From NCBI RefSeq assembly GCF_001280595.1, contig NZ_LITU01000036.1, positions 272,904 through 331,248 on the forward strand: a stretch of DNA of 58,345 nucleotides. Direction: 5' to 3'. This stretch comes from Paenibacillus xylanivorans (GTDB lineage Bacteria; Bacillota; Bacilli; Paenibacillales; Paenibacillaceae). Below the pieces are notes generated by a model. That model had not been told where the DNA came from, made no database searches, and saw nothing but the letters and a program-made list of their open reading frames with translations. Numbering within the stretch: position 1 is the first letter of the stretch; the number at the start of each line of letters is the position of its first letter. The translations under genes were made by a program, and so were the position numbers. This document shows, piece by piece, positions 1-8,656 of this stretch.

Positions 1-442
1 TACATAAACGCTGTGCAGGTGAAATCTGTTCGCCCAATTGCTTCATCTGGCGCTGCAGCTCGGCATACAGCAATTCTTTACGATTCAGCTCTGACCGCAC
101 CCACCCTGCGACGGTATCTTCATCCGCCAGCTCTCCGAAATATAGACGCATCAGAAAATCAGAACGGAACACTTCGGCTTCCAGGGGACTCATCAAATAG
201 GTATTGAACTCTGTAGAACCTTCCGGTGTTAATGTATACACATTTTTGTCAGGTTTCCCTTCTTGTCTAACGGATTCCTTAGTCAACAACCCTGACTTTT
301 CCATCTTGGCGAGTGTGGGATAAATGGTGCCAAAGCTCGCATCGAAAAAAAACGAAAAATATTGTTCAAAGTACTGCTTGATCTCATATCCGGAACATGG
401 CTGATTGTGCAGTATTCCGAGGATGACATGCTGCGTGTTCAT
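1..442 (-). CDS. PadR-family transcriptional regulator (3' end cut by window edge)
   Basis: A reading frame runs from an ATG at 442-440 off the left edge; 147 residues are visible and no stop is reached. It starts MNTQHVILGILHNQPCSGYE, the usual opening of PadR winged-helix repressors, and continues with the typical FGTIYPTLAKMEKSGLL recognition-helix region and a wing with KNVYTLTPEG. The later part, rich in E, L and Q, fits the start of the C-terminal dimerisation helices. AAAGGAG lies 10 bases before the ATG. It is downstream of the ABC-2-type membrane protein gene on the same strand (112-base gap), so the two are probably co-transcribed, with the regulator repressing both through the operators at 1814-1861. 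PadR proteins typically sense phenolic acids or lipophilic drugs; the ligand here is unknown. Confidence 0.9.
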   Translation of the reverse strand, partial: MNTQHVILGILHNQPCSGYEIKQYFEQYFSFFFDASFGTIYPTLAKMEKSGLLTKESVRQEGKPDKNVYTLTPEGSTEFNTYLMSPLEAEVFRSDFLMRLYFGELADEDTVAGWVRSELNRKELLYAELQRQMKQLGEQISPAQRLC

Positions 443-554
443 CGGTGTACCGCTCCTTTCGAATTCTTCTTAACGTACCACATCCTCCCTCATACGTTCA
501 ACATCATCGGGCGTTCATGGATTGGTCTACCCGGCGTACTAGAGTGTATTACCG

Positions 555-1772
555 TTATCCACGATCAGGTGAAGGTAGGTTTCCAGACAGAGCGGCAACT
601 GTCGCAGCAGAGTTAGATTCCAAAGGAATGCCGGATTTTGCAGAACCTGAGCGTTTGATCCACGTGCACACAGCTCCCAGAACCAACGTCGCCGCCCCAA
701 TCACCACCAGGAACAGAACATCATGACTGATTCCATCGCCGCCAAGCACCAGATTCATCATGCCCTCCACCGCGTAGGTTGCCGGCAGATAATGACCGAT
801 CTGTTGATAGAAGTCAGGCATGACATCGCGCGGAATGGTTGCGCCCGATGACAACATCAGCAGAGGCAACAATGCACTGTTTAACCATGCTCCAGCATTT
901 CCAAGCAGCAGCAAACTCAATTGCGCCATGAATAGAAAAGATAAGGTAATCAACAACTGAAATAGCCATAACATCCACCATCCATCTGCTGATGATACAC
1001 CCATAACATGCATCATCCCCGCTCCAACGAGTGATACGATAAATGCAGCACCCAGGTTGATGATATTGCGTGCCCAGAAGCGTTCCCATTTCCCCGCCTT
1101 GCTACTTAGTTCTCCAGAAACTTTTTGCAGATTCATACCAAGCAGCATCGCACCTGTAAACGTAGACGTCACAATTAACATCGGTACCATGGAAAAGGAA
1201 AAGTTATGAACTGGGTTCAGCCGTTCCACCTCTGTCTCCACCCGGGAAGATAACCCCAGCGCCAGCGCATTCGCCTGATCGGTAGCCATACCCGACTGAT
1301 CCAGCACTCCACGAATGCCATTTTGCTGCACTTCACGGTTCAACGTCGCTGTAACTTGTGCGGATACGTTCTGCATCACACTTTTCACGGTAGCCACGTT
1401 GGATTCATTCATCACATACTTCACCTTCACCGGTTTCGATAAATCTCCCGCCTGCTGCATGAAACCAGATGGAATCTCAATAATCATGTATACATCCCGG
1501 TCGGTTAACAGCCGTCTAGCTTCTTCCATCGATTCGGATGGTTTGATCACAAAGTTAAGACCCGCTGCAAGAGACTTCGCTACAGGCTCAGCCGCGGCCC
1601 CATCTTCATTCACAATGGTCACCGCAAGCTCAGTCATCCGTGCATTTACCTGATCGTACCCACTAAGCCAGATGGTATTAAAAAAAACTTGAAATAATAC
1701 GGCCGTAATCAACCCGACAATCGTAGCTCCATTCTTCATAAACAGAAGACTCGTTTGAAAAACACTTTTCAT
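555..1772 (-). CDS. ABC-2-type/YhgE-like membrane transport protein
   Basis: 405 residues. One N-terminal membrane segment (about residues 12-35) is followed by an extracytoplasmic domain of about 160 residues starting ELAVTIVNEDG, then five or six C-terminal membrane segments. This is the layout of ABC-2-type membrane proteins of the YhgE/Pip/DUF3533 kind. Family members act as permease halves of exporters or as drug/solvent tolerance factors. No ATPase gene is adjacent. The frame also has an ATG at 1781, but AAGGAG abuts it; the ATG at 1772 has a 9-base spacing and is preferred. It is clearly paralogous to the gene at 39242-40402 (shared VNEDG, PVHN/PVNGMNNQMVPM and GAM-GMNLQ motifs). Substrate unknown. 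Confidence 0.8.
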   Translation of the reverse strand: MKSVFQTSLLFMKNGATIVGLITAVLFQVFFNTIWLSGYDQVNARMTELAVTIVNEDGAAAEPVAKSLAAGLNFVIKPSESMEEARRLLTDRDVYMIIEIPSGFMQQAGDLSKPVKVKYVMNESNVATVKSVMQNVSAQVTATLNREVQQNGIRGVLDQSGMATDQANALALGLSSRVETEVERLNPVHNFSFSMVPMLIVTSTFTGAMLLGMNLQKVSGELSSKAGKWERFWARNIINLGAAFIVSLVGAGMMHVMGVSSADGWWMLWLFQLLITLSFLFMAQLSLLLLGNAGAWLNSALLPLLMLSSGATIPRDVMPDFYQQIGHYLPATYAVEGMMNLVLGGDGISHDVLFLVVIGAATLVLGAVCTWIKRSGSAKSGIPLESNSAATVAALSGNLPSPDRG

Positions 1773-1813
1773 CTTATTCATCTCCTTAAGTTGTATAACG
1801 TTATTTCAGCTTT

Positions 1814-1830
1814 TATATCGTATTGATATA
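1814..1830 (-). promoter_or_regulatory. Putative PadR operator, downstream copy
   Basis: Perfect inverted repeat TATATC-N5-GATATA just downstream of the expected start site of the permease transcript. Its centre lies exactly 30 bp (three helical turns) from the second copy at 1844-1860, so both face the same side of the DNA. AT-rich dyads of this kind are known PadR-family sites; assignment to the adjacent PadR is inferred. Confidence 0.7.
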
Positions 1831-1841
1831 TGTCAGTTAAC

Positions 1842-1870
1842 AATATATCTAATCGATATATAAACGTCAA
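1842..1870 (-). promoter_or_regulatory. Sigma-A promoter for permease-padR
   Basis: -35 TTGACG at 1870-1865 and -10 TATATT at 1847-1842 with a 17-bp spacer. It drives transcription toward the permease start at 1772. Confidence 0.7.
1843..1861 (-). promoter_or_regulatory. Putative PadR operator, upstream copy
   Basis: Inverted repeat ATATATC-N5-GATATAT with 7-bp perfect arms. It covers part of the spacer and the -10 element of the promoter at 1842-1870, so binding here should block RNA polymerase. Confidence 0.7.
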
Positions 1871-1900
1871 CATTTTTTTATTTTTCTTTGTTGGAACACC

Positions 1901-1951
1901 AAAAAAAAAGCCGATACGACTTCTTCACCAGGAAGAAGTCGTATCGGCTTT
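1901..1951 (-). terminator. Terminator of the sdaAB-sdaAA operon
   Basis: 20-bp perfect stem (1907-1926 with 1932-1951) and a 5-base loop. On the minus strand it is followed by a run of nine T (A run at 1901-1909). It lies just beyond the sdaAA stop and separates this operon from the permease promoter. Confidence 0.9.
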
Positions 1952-2024
1952 CGTATTAAGATGGGAGCAACATCACCGTTTATGATCCAGGCTCCACGAT
2001 TTAATTCAGTTCATCCCATGGATG

Positions 2025-2969
2025 TTATGCCTTGGTTTCTGTATCTTTTTCAGAAAGAGACTCAGCTTCGGCTTCAGGCTCTGCACGCTTCGCCTTCGGT
2101 TTGGCAAGCTTCTCCATCATTTTCCGTCCCGTCGGCGTTTGAGCCAGCCCACCTTGGGCCGTTTCACGGTGCCTGCTTGGCATGGCACTACCCACTTCCA
2201 GCATGACATCAATGACTTCGTCAGACGGAATGGCACTTCGTACTCCGGCCAGCGCCATGTCTGCCGCAGCCAACGCGGTTACGGCACCCAGTCCGTTACG
2301 GATGATGCACGGAATTTCCACGAGGCCTGCCACAGGATCGCAGATAAGGCCCAGAGTGTTTTTTAACGCGAGACCAACCGCATGAACCACTTGCTCCGGC
2401 GTTCCTCCACGCAGCTCTACCATAGCTCCAGCGGCCATGCCGATGGCAGAACCCACTTCAGCCTGACAGCCGCCCTCGGCACCGGAGATAAATGAATTGT
2501 TGGCAATGACGTAACCGATCGCTCCCGCACAGAACAGACCGTTCACCAGATGCTCGTCACTCCAGCCAAAACGCTCCTGGGAGCTGATAAACACACCCGG
2601 AATGATGCCGCAAGAACCGGCTGTCGGTGTGGCTACAATCCGGCCCATGGAGGCATTCACTTCCGATACACAAAGGGCATACGCCATAGCTAGTGCAGAG
2701 GCATCTCCAGAGCAAGTCTCGCCTTTACGAATGTACTCGGCCATTTTTTTGCCGTCTCCACCAGTCAAACCGCTACGTGAGGTCGTATCTTCTGTCAGCC
2801 CTTTGTGTACAGCTTCCTTCATCACCTGATAGTAATCCGACATCTGCCGTACAACATCCGCTTCCGGGATATTCGTCTCCTGAACCTGCTCTTCGATCAT
2901 CAGCTCGGCAATGGTTTTGGACTCTGCTGTACAGATGGTATTCAGTTCATGTAGATGTTTAAACCGCAT
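2025..2969 (-). CDS. sdaAA: L-serine dehydratase, iron-sulfur-dependent, alpha subunit
   Basis: 314 residues. The alpha chain of the two-subunit [4Fe-4S] serine deaminase converts L-serine to pyruvate and ammonia in the cytoplasm. The catalytic core is clear: SRSGLTGGDGKKM, the ATPTAGSCGIIPG segment, and cysteines in FCAGA, EGGCQAE and LICDPVAG that fit the cluster ligands of the family. The last ~25 residues are a charged tail (KAKRAEPEAEAE) not needed for the fold. The start overlaps the end of sdaAB by 11 bases, so translation is probably coupled. The operon is headed by a glycine riboswitch, linking expression to glycine excess (glycine to serine by GlyA, then serine to pyruvate). Confidence 0.96.
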   Translation of the reverse strand: MRFKHLHELNTICTAESKTIAELMIEEQVQETNIPEADVVRQMSDYYQVMKEAVHKGLTEDTTSRSGLTGGDGKKMAEYIRKGETCSGDASALAMAYALCVSEVNASMGRIVATPTAGSCGIIPGVFISSQERFGWSDEHLVNGLFCAGAIGYVIANNSFISGAEGGCQAEVGSAIGMAAGAMVELRGGTPEQVVHAVGLALKNTLGLICDPVAGLVEIPCIIRNGLGAVTALAAADMALAGVRSAIPSDEVIDVMLEVGSAMPSRHRETAQGGLAQTPTGRKMMEKLAKPKAKRAEPEAEAESLSEKDTETKA

Positions 2970-3648
2970 CAGGCTCGACCCCTCTCTTTAAATCAATCAC
3001 GCGAATGTCCAGCATATGATCCAGTGACCGCAGACGGTTCAGCATCTCAGGATTCGGCACACCATCCATCTCCATCGCTGTCAATGCTTCACCATCCCGG
3101 GCTTTCCGATCCACTTGCATGTACCCGATGTTCACTCCGGACGAACTGATTGTGGAGGTTACCGAAGCGAGCACCCCTGCTTTGTCCGAATGGCGCAGTA
3201 CAAGTGTGGGAAACTCTCCGCTGATCTGTACACGAAAATCATTCAATGCATGCACCGATACACTACCACCGCCGATGGAAGCACCGATTAGTGAACATTG
3301 GCGGTCTCCGTGCCACAGTTCAATCTTGACCGTATTCGGATGAGGAGCAGGCAGGCCACTTGTGAAAAACTCTACCTCCATACCCGCTTCCTCTGCGTAT
3401 TGCTCTGCATCCGGAATCCGTGGATCATCCGTCACATAATCAAGCAGGCCACCGATCAATGCGAGATCCGTACCATGTCCCTGATACGTGTCGGCGAACG
3501 AGCCATACAGCGTTAATCGGGCACGTTCAGGCGTGCTTCCCAACCACTGACGGGCAATTCGACCCAATCTTGCTGCTCCAGCCGTATGTGAACTTGATGG
3601 ACCTGTCATGGACGGACCAATAATTGAAAAAACGTCTTTAAAACGCAT
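2959..3648 (-). CDS. sdaAB: L-serine dehydratase, iron-sulfur-dependent, beta subunit
   Basis: 229 residues from the ATG at 3648, chosen over an upstream in-frame ATG at 3681 because GGAGGG lies six bases before it. The N-terminal domain opens MRFKDVFSIIGPSMTGPSSS-HT, the substrate-binding serine-rich signature of the SdaAB family. Residues ~150-229 form an ACT domain (LVLRHSDKAGVLASVTSTIS...), which in homologues binds serine for allosteric control. First gene of the operon; partner sdaAA follows with overlap. Confidence 0.96.
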   Translation of the reverse strand: MRFKDVFSIIGPSMTGPSSSHTAGAARLGRIARQWLGSTPERARLTLYGSFADTYQGHGTDLALIGGLLDYVTDDPRIPDAEQYAEEAGMEVEFFTSGLPAPHPNTVKIELWHGDRQCSLIGASIGGGSVSVHALNDFRVQISGEFPTLVLRHSDKAGVLASVTSTISSSGVNIGYMQVDRKARDGEALTAMEMDGVPNPEMLNRLRSLDHMLDIRVIDLKRGVEPDAV

Positions 3649-3725
3649 CGCAAACCCTCCATTTATAATCGTCATTTTCATCCAGACCTACACCCATAAT
3701 GTTCCTTTATTACTGAATGATGACA

Positions 3726-3768
3726 TAAGAAAAGGACAGAAGAAGGCCCTAAGCCCTCTCTCTGTCCT
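3726..3768 (-). terminator. Riboswitch-controlled terminator
   Basis: Stem AGGACAGA/TCTGTCCT with additional inner pairing, followed on the minus strand by TTTTCTT. The 5' arm overlaps the conserved GGACAG end of the second glycine aptamer, giving mutually exclusive structures. Confidence 0.8.
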
Positions 3769-4026
3769 CGATACCTGAGAGTTTCATGATAAGAAGCGCG
3801 GCGGATTGATGCATACCCTGTATTCACAGGTAATGTCCCCTGCACACCGTGCTGCTTGACCATATACCCCTTGGGTGGCGCATATCGCGCACTCTCCAGA
3901 GTTGCGTCCAACGATGGTACATTTACCTGAGAGATTAACCGCTGCGCCGGGTGCGTAGCAGCTTGCTCCTTCGGTGCCCGACAGCTGCCTTTTTACTCGG
4001 CATGCCCAGGTCTCTCCCGCTCGCTA
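3760..4026 (-). promoter_or_regulatory. Tandem glycine riboswitch upstream of sdaAB
   Basis: Read on the minus strand, two consecutive aptamers are visible. The first runs from GCGGGAGAGACC through CACCGAAGGAGCAAGC to AATCTCTCAGGTAAA. After a short linker the second runs from CTCTGGAGAG through CGCCACCCAAGGGGTAT to AAACTCTCAGGTATCGAGG. These match the conserved purine-rich cores and CUCUCAGG closing strands of glycine aptamers (Rfam glycine class). The P1 region of the second aptamer runs into the terminator at 3726-3768, so glycine binding is expected to disfavour termination and switch the operon on. Confidence 0.93.
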
Positions 4027-4098
4027 TCATTCGCTTGTATGGAACCATTCTGATCGTGTACCAGAACGATAATTGAAGTTTTTATTACTTTCTCATTA

Positions 4099-4127
4099 AG
4101 ATTAATCGACCGGAAGATCAGTGTCAA
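4099..4127 (-). promoter_or_regulatory. Sigma-A promoter for the riboswitch-sda transcript
   Basis: -35 TTGACA (4127-4122) and -10 TAATCT (4104-4099) with a 17-bp spacer, about 70 bases before the first aptamer. Confidence 0.75.
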
Positions 4128-4367
4128 CAAACTTAACGATTTCTTTGTGAATATTTACTTTTTTCCATTTTATACACAGGATGAATCAATAAATTGTAAA
4201 CTTTCATCACATGAATGTGTTAATGCGTTTCACCTCGAAAGCGTATACATTTTCTGTTTTTCTACTGCTCAATATCTGTGCTTAATACTATCTATGTTAT
4301 GTTCCTCAGAACGGTCCGGGTATTCAGGCAACCATTATGTTGTACAGAATTTCCGTATTTTTTCCTG
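4128..4367. other. AT-rich intergenic stretch
   Basis: Lies between the sda promoter and the end of the MFS gene. With the riboswitch leader this makes more than 700 bases without a gene. I see no convincing gene or terminator in this part. Confidence 0.5.
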
Positions 4368-5645
4368 TCACCCTACCATCGACTTCGGCTTCGCCGGTTC
4401 GTCGTAATACCTGCTTCGGGAAGGAAGCATACTCGCCACCCATAATCCCAACGCAGCCAGCACCATAATCCCAGACACAACCGTATATACCATACGAAGC
4501 GACAACTGCTCTGCCGCCACTCCTGCAATCAATATGGAGGCCACCTGCAGCACACTTAATGCCAGTCCAAGTACACTGCTCATTCGCCCCATCAGATCGA
4601 CAGGGATATTATTTTGATAAAAGGTAACCAGGCCCGTGTTCGCCAGTGCCGAGCACAGACCGAGCAGAATAAAGGCAAACGCCGCCAGCTCAAACGAGAA
4701 TGAACAGGCGAACAGGAAATAACCCAGCGCGACCAGAAGTACACCGCCACCCATCATATGACGGATCGGCAAATGTTTGGCGAACAGCCAAACCAGCATG
4801 GAGCCTGCCAAATAACCAATCCCTGTGATACTCATTAATGCTCCGTACTGCGATTCAGGCAGGTTCATCACCTGACGGATAAATACCACTTCCTGGGCAT
4901 CGAGCGACATGCCGACCACCAGAATAATTTGGAACAGGGCATATATACCGACCACGTAGCCCGACTTCCGGCTGAAGCTAAGTACAGCCCTCCAATCCTG
5001 GGCAATCATCCGAGGTGTCAGTCTGCTTCCCGTCCCTATCTTCTGTTCTCCAATGCCCAGTTTGGGAAGAAACATTAGAATCAGCGCAGAGGCTGCAAAG
5101 GAAACCGCATTGGCATAAATCGCTGCCGCCGGAGATAAATACATCAGCATCACTCCTGCAACTGCTGGGCCGGTAATAAATGCACCAGAGCTGATCAGGG
5201 CCTGCAAGGAATTGAAGCGCTTACGCCGTTCAGCAGGTACCAGCCGGGTAATGTATACCTGAGAGGAAGGGACAAATATGGATGAAGACATGCTGATCAG
5301 AAACATCACTGCGTACATCATCCATAGACTGGACATCAGTGGGAGAGTTGCTACCAACACTGCCCGTAGCATATCGGCACCAATCATCAACTGCCGCTGA
5401 TCATAACGATCAATCAGGCTCCCTGACCAAAACTTAGTGCACACCGAAGCAATCGGCGAGATAATCCATAACCCTGCGACTGCCGCTGGGGACTGTGTCA
5501 TATTCAATACCATCAGGTTAATCGCCACAATATATATGAAATCACCCAGATTGGATATGCCCACTCCGCTAAGTAGCAATCCGGCATGCTTCCAGCCACC
5601 AGACTGCCCCTTCGATGCAACTCGCTTTGCACGAATGTTCTTCAT
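4368..5645 (-). CDS. MFS transporter, drug-efflux-like
   Basis: 425 residues, about 12 membrane segments. The region after segment 2 (SGSLIDRYDQRQLMIGADMLRA) is the MFS A-like loop with conserved G, D, R and R, and the N-terminal GISNLGDFIYIVAINL resembles exporters of the EntS/TetV-like MFS_3 group. A charged cytoplasmic tail follows the last segment. The ATG at 5645 is preferred (GTGGGTGGG about 8 bases upstream) over an in-frame GTG at 5657. It begins 29 bases after the stop of the kinase-fold gene at 5675, so the two may be co-transcribed, an arrangement that could pair drug modification with export, but the substrate cannot be told from sequence. Confidence 0.85.
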   Translation of the reverse strand: MKNIRAKRVASKGQSGGWKHAGLLLSGVGISNLGDFIYIVAINLMVLNMTQSPAAVAGLWIISPIASVCTKFWSGSLIDRYDQRQLMIGADMLRAVLVATLPLMSSLWMMYAVMFLISMSSSIFVPSSQVYITRLVPAERRKRFNSLQALISSGAFITGPAVAGVMLMYLSPAAAIYANAVSFAASALILMFLPKLGIGEQKIGTGSRLTPRMIAQDWRAVLSFSRKSGYVVGIYALFQIILVVGMSLDAQEVVFIRQVMNLPESQYGALMSITGIGYLAGSMLVWLFAKHLPIRHMMGGGVLLVALGYFLFACSFSFELAAFAFILLGLCSALANTGLVTFYQNNIPVDLMGRMSSVLGLALSVLQVASILIAGVAAEQLSLRMVYTVVSGIMVLAALGLWVASMLPSRSRYYDEPAKPKSMVG

Positions 5646-5674
5646 AGCGCTACCCACCCACTAGAAATCACAAA

Positions 5675-6805
5675 TTATAACTCATAGAAAATACTCTCAT
5701 TCTGTAGATATGGTTTGCAAAATTTGCTGCATATAAGAGGCATGCGATCTTTCATCCATTCGTACCTGGATTCATTCTCCATCTGGAATGCGAAATAGCC
5801 AAACGTAAAGATCAGCATGAATCCTTCCATTAACCGAATATCACGCTTCGTCAGTGGTCCTTTCTGCTCCGTATAACCCGATAGGAAGACATCCCGTTCC
5901 TCCCGATTGAAAATAAGAGCTGCACCTCCGGCATCAAAGAGATAGTAGCCATAACCGTATAAACAAAAATCAATCATAGATATGCCCTGATCCGTAACTA
6001 ACAGATTGCCGCGGGTAATATCGCCGTGAATCACTCCCCATGTCTCAGCATTATGCGGATACGTTTCGAGTTGCCTGTTAATGTTCTCAAACGTCTCGCG
6101 AATTAGATCGAAATCTTCAGGAGTAAAGATGCCACGTCTAACGCCTTCCTCCAATTGCTCCAACATGACCAGATTCTCTTTGATCGAGCCGTAGGCAGGT
6201 CTAACTCCCGTTTGATCCAAGGCGGGGCTATCGGTATATATCTCTGGGATGATCGCCTTATCAGCATGCTGTTCACGGTCATTCACCTGCTGTCCGCTTT
6301 CAGGCTTCTGTGAACCCACCTGCGGATTGGGAGCTTCCTTTGGTCTTCGTCCATATTGATGCAACGTCTGCAACTGTACACCCATATCATGAATCTGCGC
6401 TGTTGTCAGACGTTCTCCCTGCTTGATATCCCTGCCCTCAATCCATTCCAGAACGGTACAACAGATCTCTTCTCCAGTTTGGTCCAACCAGACGGAGACC
6501 CACTCATCCGATGTATTTCGCACAGGTGTCTGCACTCGCAATGGGCTGGTAGTCCGTAATTCATGAAGTAGATTCATCTCCGCTTCAAGAGCAGGTCGTG
6601 TATGCTGGATGCCCGTCATGCTTGCAAAAGCGGCTTTATGTATACGCAGTAAATACTTCTGTCCGGTTACATCATCAACCACCTGGTACGTTAGATTTTC
6701 ATTATGTCGGATAAAAGAAACAGATGGCTTTTCTATGGAATAATGCGAAATAATTTCAGTTGCCATGTTGTCTTGGAATATCTTATGGGTAGTTATGATC
6801 CACAT
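5675..6805 (-). CDS. Phosphotransferase of the aminoglycoside kinase (APH/HSK2) fold
   Basis: 376 residues. The kinase-like core is recognisable: an N-lobe with KYLLRIHK (ATP-binding lysine region), the catalytic loop VIHGDITRGNLLV (Brenner motif H-x-D-x5-N) and SMIDFCLYGYG supplying the metal-binding Asp. An insertion around residues 155-200 (rich in Q, E, P) between N-lobe and C-lobe is probably disordered. Such proteins phosphorylate small molecules (aminoglycosides, homoserine, choline, methylthioribose); the substrate here is unknown. AAGGAG abuts the ATG at 6805 with no spacing, so translation may begin at the ATG of residue 14 (6766). Upstream of an MFS gene. Confidence 0.8.
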   Translation of the reverse strand: MWIITTHKIFQDNMATEIISHYSIEKPSVSFIRHNENLTYQVVDDVTGQKYLLRIHKAAFASMTGIQHTRPALEAEMNLLHELRTTSPLRVQTPVRNTSDEWVSVWLDQTGEEICCTVLEWIEGRDIKQGERLTTAQIHDMGVQLQTLHQYGRRPKEAPNPQVGSQKPESGQQVNDREQHADKAIIPEIYTDSPALDQTGVRPAYGSIKENLVMLEQLEEGVRRGIFTPEDFDLIRETFENINRQLETYPHNAETWGVIHGDITRGNLLVTDQGISMIDFCLYGYGYYLFDAGGAALIFNREERDVFLSGYTEQKGPLTKRDIRLMEGFMLIFTFGYFAFQMENESRYEWMKDRMPLICSKFCKPYLQNESIFYEL

Positions 6806-6892
6806 CTCCTTCTCTTATCAAATTAAAGGTGGTGCTTGAGAATATCGTAGCATGATTGTTTTTATTTTGGCAAACTATTCCATATACAGGAT

Positions 6893-6942
6893 TATATAAA
6901 AAAAGCATAACCCCCGAACTGCTTCGCCCGAGTGTTATGCTT
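6893..6942 (-). terminator. Terminator of the pst operon
   Basis: Stem AAGCATAAC/GTTATGCTT (6903-6911 with 6934-6942), extended by GC/GU pairs inside, followed on the minus strand by seven T. It is just beyond the pstB stop. Confidence 0.9.
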
Positions 6943-6994
6943 CCTTCTATCTCTATAAATCTATCTCTATCTCATACTCCATCCAATATAACAA

Positions 6995-7750
6995 TTAACC
7001 GAAACGTCCCATAATATATTCTTGTGTCAGACGATTGTCCGGGTTGGTGAAAATATGTTCCGTATCCCCGTGCTCAATCATGCTTCCCAGATAAAAATAA
7101 GCTGTATAATCCGAGATGCGTGCCGCCTGCTGCATATTATGGGTAACTATCACGATCCGCAGCTCCTTTTTGAGCTCCGAGATCAATTCCTCCACCTTGC
7201 CCGTAGATACCGGGTCAAGCGCAGATGCCGGCTCATCGAGCAGCAAAATCTGCGGATCAACCGACAACGCGCGGGCGATACAGAGCCTCTGCTGTTGTCC
7301 ACCCGAGAGGGACAGTGCTGACTCGTTCAGTCTGTCCTTCACTTCGTCCCAGAGCGCAGCGCGGCGCAAGCTTTTTTCCACGATTTCATCCAGTGCCTTC
7401 TTACTCTTCGTACCACGATAGCGGGGGCCGAACGCGATATTGTTGTAGATGGACTTGTGGAAAGGATTCGGCTTCTGCCACACCATGCCAATCTTCTGGC
7501 GAAGCTTGATCACATCCGTGCCCGGCGCATTCAGATCGTTACCATCCATCCAGATATGGCCCTCTGTGCGGGACCCGACGATCTCGTCGTTCATCCGGTT
7601 CAACGAGCGCAGGAACGTGGATTTACCACAGCCAGATGGTCCAATGAGAGCCGTTACACTGGCTTCAGGGAAAGTCAGGCTGATCTGCTTAACAGCCTGA
7701 AAATGCCCATAATATATGCTTAACTGTTCCGTACCGAAAGGTATGGCCAT
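6995..7750 (-). CDS. pstB: Phosphate ABC transporter ATP-binding protein PstB
   Basis: 251 residues, standard length. Walker [10 protein letters not shown] at residues ~37-45, the PstB-typical NRMND just after it, Q-loop WQKPNPF, signature LSGGQQQR ~148-154, Walker B ILLLDEP ~168-174 and the switch histidine in VTHNM. It energises high-affinity phosphate import through PstA-PstC at the membrane. Last gene of pstSCAB, 12 bases after pstA. No phoU follows; a terminator does. Confidence 0.98.
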   Translation of the reverse strand: MAIPFGTEQLSIYYGHFQAVKQISLTFPEASVTALIGPSGCGKSTFLRSLNRMNDEIVGSRTEGHIWMDGNDLNAPGTDVIKLRQKIGMVWQKPNPFHKSIYNNIAFGPRYRGTKSKKALDEIVEKSLRRAALWDEVKDRLNESALSLSGGQQQRLCIARALSVDPQILLLDEPASALDPVSTGKVEELISELKKELRIVIVTHNMQQAARISDYTAYFYLGSMIEHGDTEHIFTNPDNRLTQEYIMGRFG

Positions 7751-7762
7751 GTTGGTTCCTCC

Positions 7763-8656
7763 TTATTTCGAAGCTGTCATGCGGCGGTAGACTACCCGAC
7801 CAATCCAGCGTGCACTCAGATTGAACGCCAGCACGAGAAGTACAAGCACGGCTGAAGCCCCAGCTGCTACTTCTTTGGAGTCTGGGCCAATGCCTTCACT
7901 GTTCACTTTCCAGATATGCACCGCCAGCGTCTCTGCCGGACGCAATGGATTGATCGGTGATCTTGGACTCGTCGGATTCCAGTCCGTGAAGTCCAGCGGT
8001 GGACTACTCATACCCGCTGTGAACATCAGGGCTGCTGCTTCACCGAAGATCCGGCCCGACGCCAGGATCGTACCCGTGATTAGGCTGGGCAATGCCACAG
8101 GCAGCAGAATGGAAGTAATAATCTTCCATTTGGACAATCCGAGTGCAAGACCCGCTTCCTTCTGCTCTTTCGGAACGGCCCGGAACGCTTGCTCCGTTGT
8201 CCGCACCATGAGTGGAAGATTGAATATAGCCAAGGCCATGGCACCCGATAACAGGGAGAATCCGAGACCAAATGTATTAACAATCAGCAAGAGTCCGAAC
8301 AAACCAATAACGATAGACGGGAATGAGGATAACACTTCGACAACCAGTCGAATAAAACTTGTAATCCGGCCCGGCTTGGCGTACTCGGCCATATAAATAC
8401 CGCCGCCCCAACCGAGCGGAATGGTAATAATCAAGGTCAGAACAAGCAGGAATATCGAGTTGAATAATTGCGGTCCAATCCCGCCTCCACCTTTGAGCAG
8501 CTGTGGTGCACTGGTTAGGAAGTGCCAGTTAATCTGCCCAATTCCACGTACCAAGATGAAGCCAAGCAAACCGAGCAAGAGAACAACAATGAACAGGGCC
8601 AGAACAACGATAATGGAAGTGGCAACTTTATCTACCGTTTTAGCCTTCATTTTCAT
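7763..8656 (-). CDS. pstA: Phosphate ABC transporter permease PstA
   Basis: 297 residues with about six membrane segments. The EAA-type coupling loop is visible (FRAVPKEQKEAGLALGLSKW), and IPLGWGGGIYMAEYA is typical of PstA. It overlaps the pstC stop by ATGA, so translation is coupled. AAGGAGG lies 8 bases before the ATG. Forms the channel with PstC. Confidence 0.97.
   Translation of the reverse strand: MKMKAKTVDKVATSIIVVLALFIVVLLLGLLGFILVRGIGQINWHFLTSAPQLLKGGGGIGPQLFNSIFLLVLTLIITIPLGWGGGIYMAEYAKPGRITSFIRLVVEVLSSFPSIVIGLFGLLLIVNTFGLGFSLLSGAMALAIFNLPLMVRTTEQAFRAVPKEQKEAGLALGLSKWKIITSILLPVALPSLITGTILASGRIFGEAAALMFTAGMSSPPLDFTDWNPTSPRSPINPLRPAETLAVHIWKVNSEGIGPDSKEVAAGASAVLVLLVLAFNLSARWIGRVVYRRMTASK

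Noticed and set aside
3678..3911. 77-codon open frame on the minus strand
   Set aside because: It lies inside the glycine riboswitch and its terminator; no ribosome site and the sequence is explained by the RNA structure.
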